Made by a program: the position numbers and the translations under genes. From NCBI GenBank assembly GCA_022495995.1, contig JAFEMH010000529.1, positions 248,001 to 312,000 of the forward strand: a stretch of 64,000 nt of DNA, given 5' to 3'. Below, one piece after another: positions 56,870-64,000 of the stretch. This stretch comes from Adenophora triphylla var. japonica (Eukaryota > Streptophyta > Magnoliopsida > Asterales > Campanulaceae). The first letter of the stretch is position 1. Each line of letters begins with the position of its first letter. Below the pieces are notes generated by a model. That model did no database searches. It worked only from the letters and a program-made list of their open reading frames with translations, and had not been told where the DNA came from.

Positions 56870-59186
56870 CTAATGACCCCGACGAGAGGTCGATCTGCGA
56901 CCATGGGAAAGTCTAGAGGCTGAACTACCCTCCCCTTGGGACCGCTTCCTGCGCCGGACTGGACCCGCGTCTACTGACCTCCCAGACTGACAAGAGAGTC
57001 TCTGCAATGCACCCTTCAACAGACGGCTCAATATATTGGTTTGTCGGACAGCTCGTACATAAGAGTCGCGGGTAACCTACAAAATCGGACACAAGGGTTA
57101 AAACATAGTTGAAGCATTGGTACATAAAGAGAGGGAAAGAAGTAAAAGATATACCCCGCCGGCATCATCTGGGGGAAGCTGAGCAGCCTCGACCTCGTCA
57201 GCCTCTGTAGGCATCAAATCTACCCTCACCTGCCGGTCACCCATTGGCACAAAAAAGTGGTCAGGAAACGGGGGCATGTCTACAATCTCAGGATGCCCAA
57301 CACCCATCAGCCCTGGGACATCTAAGCCTTGACCCCCTACGCCAGCAGCCTCACCAGCCTGCCTAACCACCTGTGGGGACCTCAAAAAAAGCTCCACGAA
57401 GGTCTGGTAATCCATGTCAGACCGGAACTCAGCAGCAGGAATCCCATGCAGATAATCCTCCCTCCTCGCCAAACGGTTGGGATACCACATGTTCCTAGGA
57501 GGGTGTTGAGGCATATAAAGCGGAGCCCACGCATAGTGCTGTCTAGCCACCCGATCTCCCAGGTACATCACATCAGCGGACAAACCAACCAACAACCTAC
57601 GGGAGGCAGTAACATCCCGAACATCACCAACTGTCTCTGAAGCCTCGGGAGTCCAAGGATAAAGCAGAAACTCAATCCTCCATGGACCACCGAGAACAGC
57701 CCTCAACTCGGACTCCCGGACCGTCTTCTGGACCCCCTCGTTCCTGTTCTCCTTCCTCCAATAGGACAAAACAAGCACGTCCCGGGCCTGATCACGCAAG
57801 GTAAACAGAACAACATTGAATACCTCGTAAACCTACGCCTGCAAAAGATACAGAAAGCAGATATTCATAAGGATATAAAGGACAAGCAACAAGTAAGAAG
57901 GCAATAGAAAAGGACAAAAGGCCGATATACCTCCAGAACAAGCTGAAACGCGTCAAAGGAGGAGGTATTGGACCTCGAAACGGTGTCCAAAGCCCGATAC
58001 AACTCAGCCAAGCCGGCTCCCCCCCACGAGATGTCACGCACCAGATCCAAGTCCGCCAAAGCACCCAACAAAGAAAATCGGCATACCGGGCCCGAGTTGG
58101 GAAAAAGGGCCACTGAGAAGCCATACCAAAGGAATCCCCGGACAAGGGCGTCAAGCCCATACAGGCCAAGAACATACTGATCAATGGCAGCCCTAACCAG
58201 CCTGTACAACTTTCCAGCATCAATGCCGAAAGTCCTACTCGAACCCAAACTAGCACCGAACAGCTGGGTCTGACGAGCCGGGTCAGCATGAAGGGTCTCA
58301 TCATACGAGAGTGCTATGTCAGTAAACCTCAACCCAGTTAGAGCAGCAAAATCTGTAAGGGTAACTGTGGTCTCACCCCAACTCAAATTGAAGGTGTGTA
58401 TCGTGTCCCACCAGAATTCTCGACACACCTTCACCACAGCTGTGCACCGCCTGGTCTGGCCCATCCGTAGCACCATGTCGAAAAAAGGAGCCAGACCCAT
58501 GCTCTCTACCCGCTCCTGAGGGCTACCCTCACCAACCGGTAGAGATGCCCACAACTCACCAACCGCCTTAAGGGAGCTACGCCCTTTCATCTTCTTCCCC
58601 TATAGGTAAACACAGCACAGGTATGTTACATTACTTGCATTTAAATTATAACATTTGATATATGCATGTAATATTTTTGTTGCTAAAATCAAAAAGCCTC
58701 TTGTACCTTTATCCCAACACGGGAATGAAGTCCCGTGGAACTGTGACGCTCCTGACCCGCGTAAAAATCAGACTGGTTCCGCAACGGAAAATGTAGCCTC
58801 GAAGATCGGTAGTTGCACAAAGCCCGTCGCCTCCTCGCCTCAAGGTCCCCACCAGCATCACTCCTGTCGCTCTCCCCGGCGTCGTGGTCACCTCCCTCGC
58901 CATCAACACTACCACCTTGGCCACCACCATCACCACCTTGGCCGCCACCATCACCACCTTGGCCGCCACCATTACCACCTTGACCGCCACCATCACCTCC
59001 ATAACTACCGCCAATATTTCCATACCCACTATCAAAACCACCAAAACCTCCGCTGCCACCAGCACTGCCGCCATAATCGCCGGCATGACCAAGGAGACCA
59101 CCAATGACGCCGGAGTATGAGCCCAAAGGCTGATCATCCGGGCGATTAAGCAAAGATTCAAATTCGGCCCAATCAGTATTATCCAT
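56870..59186 (-). CDS. Intact four-exon PMD protein gene, antisense in element B
   Basis: Minus-strand exons: 59186-58707, 58599-57931, 57832-57155 and 57076-56870. All introns (107, 98 and 78 bp) start GT, end AG and are phase 0, giving 677 codons without a stop. Exon 1 (160 residues) begins MDNTDWAEFESLLNRPDD and is glycine-rich with GGQGGDGG repeats. Exon 2 has the PMD core: FWWDTIHTFNLSWGETTVTL, DFAALTGLRF, and DISWGGAGLAELYRALD. Exon 3 includes WRIEFLLYPWTPEASE and RQHYAWAPLYMP. Exon 4 is an arginine-rich, likely nuclear tail (RRRKRSQ). Exon 3 uses the second of two nearby AGs; the first would give an immediate stop. PMD proteins of the MAIN/MAIL1 type act in silencing and development; activity here is unknown. 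Confidence 0.82.
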
Positions 59187-59690
59187 TGCAAATCTTATGC
59201 AAAATTAACAAAAATCACTCAAGACACTCGAAGCTTTCAGAAATCTTGCTCGACAGAGAAGAAAATGGAGGAAGAAGAAGAAGATGTTCGCAGATAAAGG
59301 CCGATCGCCAAAATTTTGACCAATCAAGGAAAGGGCCGATCGACCCTTTTTATAAAGGGCCGATCGAACCTTTATTTTGGTTTTCTTATTGATCAACGAA
59401 CGGTCAGGATTTCATCTGGGCTACGCTGATCCTCGTCAAGTATCCTTGGCCAATAAGAAGAAAGGGCCGATCGACCCTTCCTCCTCCCCACCTCGATAAC
59501 ATCATCTCGATCAAAGTCCTTGGCTAGACAATTAAAAGGCTGATCACCCTTTCCATAATATCAGTTTTTTTTTAATTTTTTCCCTTTTCTATTACTTATA
59601 ATATTAAAGTCCGGGTGACCCCCACATAGTCATACTCTCATAAATTTTGGGTGACTCCCACATAGTTACACCATTCTTCATCAGCAAACA
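59187..59690 (-). promoter_or_regulatory. Promoter region of the antisense PMD gene with CGATCGACCC sites
   Basis: A minus-strand TATAAAAA box lies at 59347-59354, about 160 bp before the ATG. CCGATCGACCC (59336-59346) and CCGATCGAACC (59360-59370) flank it at 24-bp spacing. Further sites are at 59301 (partial) and 59467-59477, and a degenerate CTGATCACCC is near 59540. This is the same motif and spacing as the LTR array, on the same element strand. The part from 59600 to 59690 holds GGGTGACTCCCACATAGT repeats. Confidence 0.62.
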
Positions 59691-60345
59691 GTAGCCTAAG
59701 TCTTTTGGCAGCTACAGTTTTCCCGCATCATCAAGTAGCCTAAGTCCTTTGGCAGCTACAGTCTCTAGTGGCCTAAGTCCTCTGGCAGCCACCTTTCTTC
59801 ATCAGCAAACAGTAGCCTAAGTCCTTTGGCAGCTACAGTTTTCCCGCATCATCAAGTAGCCTAAGTCCTTTGGCAGCTACAGTCTCCAGTGGCCTAAGTC
59901 CTCTGGCAGCCACCATTCTTCATCAGCAAACAGTAGCCTAAGTCCTTTGGCAGCTACAGTTTTACCGCATCATCAAGTAGCCTAAGTTCTTTGGTAGCTA
60001 CAGTCTCCAGTGGCCTAAGTCCTCTGGCAGCCACCATTCTTCATTAGCAAACAGTAGCCTAAGTCCTTTGGCAGCTACAGTCTTCCCGCATCATCAAGTA
60101 GCCTAAGTCCTTTGGCAGCTACAGTCTCCAGTGGCCTAAGTCCTCTGGCAGCCACCATTCTTCATCAGCAAACAGTAGCCTAAGTCCTTTGGCAGCTACT
60201 GTTTTCCCGCATCATCAAGTAGCCTAAGTCCTTTGGCAGCTACAATCTCCAGTGGCCTAAGTCCTCTGGCAGCCACCATTCTTCATCAACAAACAGTAGC
60301 CTAAGTCCTTTGGCAGCTACAATTTTCCCGCATCATCATTGTAGC
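59691..60345 (+). repeat. 121-bp higher-order tandem array, ~5.5 units (B)
   Basis: Each unit contains three submonomers built on GTAGCCTAAGTCCTTTGGCA plus GCTAC, the third being a GTGGCCTAAG...CTCTGGCAGCCAC variant, plus linkers TTTTCCCGCATCATCAA and CATTCTTCATCAGCAAACA. GTAGC and GCTAC at the submonomer ends are complementary, as are GTGGC and GCCAC in the variant, so each submonomer could fold. Confidence 0.92.
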
Positions 60346-60756
60346 CTAAGACCCTCCGGCAGCTACAACCCTCCACAATCAACCGTAGCAGCTTAAGTCC
60401 TTCCGGCAGTCACATCTTCAATTTCTAGGATCACTCCCATGCAGTCACATATCCTTGGGTGATTCCCACAATCACATCTTTGGTTTGAGACGCCACACGT
60501 TCTCCACTCTTGGGTACTAAACGCCCACTTTTCTGAACTACGATTTGGCTTGATTCCTCTTGGGATACGTAGGTAGCCCGACAAGGGTTCAGCCGATCGA
60601 CCTACCTGGTCACCTTTCATTTGCGACTCAGCTCGAGTTCAATCATCACATCCGCAAGCTCATAATTCCCCCCTCCTGAAATCCCTTTTTTCAGGGCGGA
60701 TCCTATTTTTATCGTCGACCCAACTTGTCTTACAAGAAGCGTCGCCGAGGGGCTAC
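60346..60756 (+). promoter_or_regulatory. 3' non-coding end of B with hairpin module and polypurine tract
   Basis: The hairpin module has CTACG (60538-60542) and CGTAG (60568-60572) with an inner TCCT/GGGA stem (one wobble). A CCGATCGACC site is at 60593-60602. CTTGT (60724-60728) and ACAAG (60732-60736) form a perfect short stem. CGTCGCCGAGGGGCTAC then abuts the LTR. Confidence 0.65.
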
Positions 60757-61841
60757 TGTTAGTACCCGGTCCTAAAAAAGGTATTTTAAATATTTTGGAC
60801 TGGTTAGGGTTTACGAAGCCCTAATTAATCTTTTAACTTTTTCTCGCGCCGTCAGCAGCTAGCGTGGAAAGTACGCCTGGAAAAAGGACCGATCGACCCT
60901 TATCAAGGAGGTTCGATCGACCCTTTCTTTTAGGTTCGATCGAACCTTCTTCATAAGTGCCGATCGACCCTTCCCTATTAGTGTCGATCGACCCTTCCTT
61001 ATAGTGCCGATCGACCCTTTCCTCAGTCCAGCCCATTTCCCGAGCACTATAAATACGTGTGCTCGTTTCCCATTTTCAACACAACAATTTCAACGGAGAA
61101 GTCAAGACTAGACTTGATGTTCTCTTCCGTACATCTCCCAACATCCTTCAAATCTTGCTAGATTCGACCCCCAAAGCCTTGCCACAATTGGTAAGTCTTT
61201 TATTCCGTTCTTTATTATTATTGCCATACTAAATGATTTATTTGCATGTTTAATATGTTTTAATTGTGCCTATATGCTAGATTTAGGACTATCTTAATAT
61301 ATTTAAGTATGCATAGCCGAGGATGATCTAAGGTTTCGTCTAAGAAACCCGATGGATCTAGGAACTATTTCTTTCCTTCCACCTTAGTAATAATCCTCCC
61401 ATGATCAACAATTCCCCAAGGATGAACGTTGATTAGTGCACCTTCCGAGAGCCTAAATCAAAGGTTCTAGGGTGTGATCATCAATTAATTCTTTCTCTTC
61501 CCTCCTCCTTACGCATGATCCCGCTTCTTCTATCTATTCCTGTAAACATCGCACACAACCAACACCCCACATGCTAGAAAGACCGATCCGTCGGGCAATA
61601 GGAGTGATAACGTTTCTTCTTCTGTTGTAACTTGACCTCCGAACCCAATCACATGCTTAGCCTTTTTTCAATGCTTTGGGCTATATCAAAGCGGCGTGGC
61701 GACTCTCATAAAATTAAAATAATATTTTTAATATGGTTTAAAGCGAGTGTCACTTAATGAATATCCCATTTCGGTCTGACTTTCCATAATTATTTGTTTT
61801 ATACCTCCGAATGCATGTTGCATCGGGACGGGGTATTCACA
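60757..61841 (+). repeat. 3' LTR of element B
   Basis: 1085 bp, TGTTAG ... TTCACA, the same length as the 5' copy. The TATA box is at 61048-61055. The target duplication GTTTT follows at 61842-61846. Confidence 0.95.
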
Positions 61842-62247
61842 GTTTTGAGTGTTCATTTTCAAAGAGAGTTCTTTTATATGTTGTTCCTTATGTTAATGAT
61901 TGTTTATCATTAAGGAACTTCTTCGACCTTGTATTGAATTCATATTATTAATAGAAAGGTCTTGCCCTTCTGGCACCCATCAAGTTGTATATTTATACAA
62001 CTTGATAAAAATTATATTCTTGTGTATTGTTTTAATTCTTCCGCTGCAAATTAGATTTATTTCCATTTATTTGTGTTTTTCTTGAATTGGTGTATGTGTT
62101 GTTATTAGTGTAGCTAACACTAAGGACAACACTTGTGAGTTTCATCTCACCTTGTGAGTTTCGCCTCACTTCTTCTAAGCCATAGACAGTTTCAATTGGA
62201 ATCAAAGCCTAGCACTTGATATACTAAGTGTTTAGATCCTTTTTGCC

Positions 62248-64000
62248 ATGGCTTATGATCCTGCAAACCCTAATCAAAAGAGATTACTAGTTTTAGATGG
62301 ATCAAATTATGCTTATTGGAAGATTCGCCTACGCTCGCATATCAAATCAATTGATCTTTGAGCTTGGCGATCTATTTTAAATGGTTATTCTGTTCCAATG
62401 CTTCCTCCGGATGACGATGGTGACGTTCAAGTGAAACCTGAATTCGAGTGGACAATTGAAGAGAATAATCTTGCTAGTTTCAATGAAAAGGCACTTAATG
62501 CCATCTATGAATGGGTTGACATGCATATGTTCAAGCTCATTCAAAATAGTCCCTCTGCAAAAGATGCTTGGGATACTTTACAAAGATTTTGTGAAGGAGA
62601 TGGTAGTGTCCGAGAAACAAAGCTTAGAGGTCTCACTAGTAGATTTGAAAGGTTAAGAATGGGTGAAAACGAAGATATTACTTCTTATTTTGAAAGGTTG
62701 ATTGATATTTCAAATGCTTGTCAAGTATTAGGGGAACCTTTTATAAATAAACAACTTGTTTCAAAAACCATTCGTACTCTTTCTGAACATTTTAATATTA
62801 AAGTTTCAGCTATTGAAGAGGCCCATAATCTTTCAACAATGGACATTAACTCAATGAGTATTTTGAAAAACTTTGAGATGAATCTCAATGAACAAACCGA
62901 GGCTTCTAAAGGCAAGAATATTGCCTTAAAAGTCGAATCTTCGGACACATGTGTGGATGATGAAGATGAAGTCTTCGAGGAGTTAGATGAAAATACTAGT
63001 GTAACTTTACTTGCAAAGAGATATAATTCTATGCTTAGAAAATTTAATAGTATGCAGGTAAAAGCTAAGGACCAAGCGGCCAAAACCTCTAGTTTTGTGC
63101 CAAGGAGAGGTCCTCCTCCAAATCAAAAGGATACCCCACCTAGGCGTGCATCCTCGGAAAAGATCTCCGGTCCAATCCTAAGTACATTGAATCTATTCAA
63201 TGTCATGCTTGTTTCGGTTGGGGTCACTATGCCAATGAATGTGCTAACACCTTGAGAAAGACAGGCAAAAACTTGTGGGTATCTCTTAGTGATGGAGAGG
63301 AGGAAGGAACGGAGAAAGATGAAAAGACGGAGAAAGTGGTCATGATGGCCATGGTAGAAGAGTTACCCTCGAAAGAAAGTGTTACCTCAAGTGTTGTCCC
63401 AGATTTGACAACACATGACACAACACTTGTGACTTCATCAGAAAGTGTTGCCCCAAGTGTCATCGAGGAAATGGCAACACTTGGCACAACACTCAGCAGG
63501 TATGACTCTATTAATGATCTTAGTTTGCATGGTTCTGCTGATTTAAATTCAGAGGAGTTTATAGAGGATGATTTTGATAGAGATGAGCTCATTTGTGAAT
63601 TAAAAAACCTCTATAAATCCCTCCTCGTGGAATGGAAAAAAGAGACAAAGATGGTGGTTTTCTTGAAAAGGGAAAATCGGGATCTTAAGAACTCCTTGAC
63701 TCGGCTAGAGGTTCAACTCAGTAGGAGAGACTTGGATCTTGATAAAATCAAGGCCAAACTCAACCTAGCCGAATCCACCTTCAAAAAACTCAACACGAGT
63801 TCATCCAAATTGGATGAAATACTCAATTTGAGTAAGCCTCTGAAAGCTAGTTTTGGGTTCCAAGAATCACTAGAAAGTATTACCTCTTCCTTGTTTGATG
63901 TTGAAACTGAAAATTGTTTTGTAAAAGAGCGTGTCAAGGAAAAGGGTGTACTCCTAGTGATACTTCTGATCAATCCAATGAATGTGGATACTGTCACAAA
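62248..64000 (+). pseudogene. gag: Gag of Copia element F (runs off the window)
   Basis: The ATG at 62248 (MAYDPANPNQKRLLVLDGSN) lies just after the primer site. A TGA at 62359-62361 sits where the coding sequence otherwise continues (AWRSILNGYSVPM). The UBN2-type gag follows (AWDTLQRFCEGDGSVRETKL, YFERLIDISNACQVLGEPF). Near 63140 the frame shifts, after which a knuckle CHACFGWGHYANEC (CX2CX4HX4C, 63201-63242) appears. A long charged, coiled-coil-like tail runs to about 63940, where another shift leads to SNECGYCHK, the start of a second knuckle at the window edge. One nonsense codon and two frameshifts make this copy defective. Extended gag tails are typical of SIRE-like Copia. Confidence 0.85.

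Larger units (their letters stand above)
50485..61841 (+). mobile_element. Gypsy element B, gag-tail plus intact antisense PMD gene
   Basis: The element is 11,357 bp with two 1085-bp LTRs and a perfect GTTTT duplication (50480-50484 and 61842-61846). The primer site GTGGCGACTCCGCTGGGGA abuts the 5' LTR, and CGTCGCCGAGGGGCTAC abuts the 3' LTR, both shared with element A. The plus strand codes only for a short gag-like protein. The minus strand carries a four-exon PMD gene. There is no pol, so movement would need enzymes from another element. The start of its LTR is unlike A, C and D, but the R-U5 part (51355-51435) is related. LTRs differ at perhaps 20-30 positions by eye. Confidence 0.95.
49859..62194 (+). 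repeat. 5' LTR of element F, split by element B
   Basis: The pieces are 49859-50484 and 61847-62194. The upstream part has several GTGTTGCC/GGCAACAC repeats (49870-49950 and 50420-50440). The downstream part is AT-rich and ends just before the primer site. Confidence 0.65.
49859..64000 (+). mobile_element. Copia element F (SIRE/Maximus-like), 5' part
   Basis: A TGTTAAGATCATG start near 49859, a TATA box at 50321-50327 and an LTR end at about 62194 (TTTCA) give an LTR of roughly 1 kb once element B is removed. The primer site TGGAATCAAAGC (62197-62208) is the usual TGGTATCAGAGC with two changes. A long gag with coiled-coil tail and two knuckle regions follows and runs off the window, a layout typical of SIRE-type Copia. 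The 5' boundary is inferred from where homology with the neighbouring repeat stops. Confidence 0.75.

Noticed and set aside
58655..59107. Plus-strand histidine-rich frame (HHHHLGRHH) and alternative frames over the same bases
   Set aside because: These are shadows of the glycine-rich exon 1 on the minus strand, which joins in phase to a recognisable PMD exon.

Overview
The window is plant nuclear DNA, probably from an angiosperm with a large, repeat-rich genome and more likely a eudicot; the species cannot be read from the sequence. I recognise no ordinary host gene, tRNA, rRNA or CRISPR array. Almost all of it is a nest of LTR retrotransposons with a CACTA-like DNA transposon remnant. The only intact multi-exon gene is carried by a retrotransposon, in antisense.

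Layout, outermost to innermost. (1) A Copia (SIRE-like) element F: its 5' LTR starts near 49859, is split by element B, resumes at 61847, and its gag runs off the right edge. (2) Left of F lie a duplicated LTR-like sequence and CACTA-like ends (48442-49858). (3) Gypsy element D (3' part 39530-48441) lies in that CACTA end. (4) Gypsy element C (1-39529) lies in the gag of D; its 5' LTR begins just left of the window. (5) The 3' LTR of C carries two further insertions: a small Copia element (17350-21079, TSD GCAGA) and the 18-kb gypsy element A (21334-39416, minus orientation, TSD AACGT). C also holds a solo LTR (12317-14141). (6) Gypsy element B (50485-61841, plus orientation, TSD GTTTT) lies in the LTR of F.

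A, B, C and D look Tat/Ogre-like: primer site GTGGCGACTCCGCTGGGGA in A and B, zinc knuckles of C-H-H-C form, dual RNase H in A, long non-coding 3' regions with tandem arrays, and antisense genes. Only A keeps pol (protease, RT, two RNase H domains, integrase), broken by many frameshifts and with no recognisable gag. B, C and D keep only gag tails. The set therefore looks like one trans-mobilised community rather than independent autonomous elements.

A and B both carry, on the strand opposite to gag-pol, a gene for a plant mobile domain (PMD) protein with the same four-exon structure. The copy in B appears intact (677 codons, three phase-0 introns); the copy in A is frameshifted, and A has a second antisense gene with a DUF7745-like protein.

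The most striking signal is regulatory. In each element a palindromic motif next to the LTR TATA box also appears upstream of the antisense gene(s), and the motif differs between elements: TGACAA-N5-TCCGCGCGGA in A, and phased CGATCGACCC sites in B. A short hairpin module (CTACG...CGTAG around a variable inner stem) recurs at least ten times across A-D with compensatory changes.
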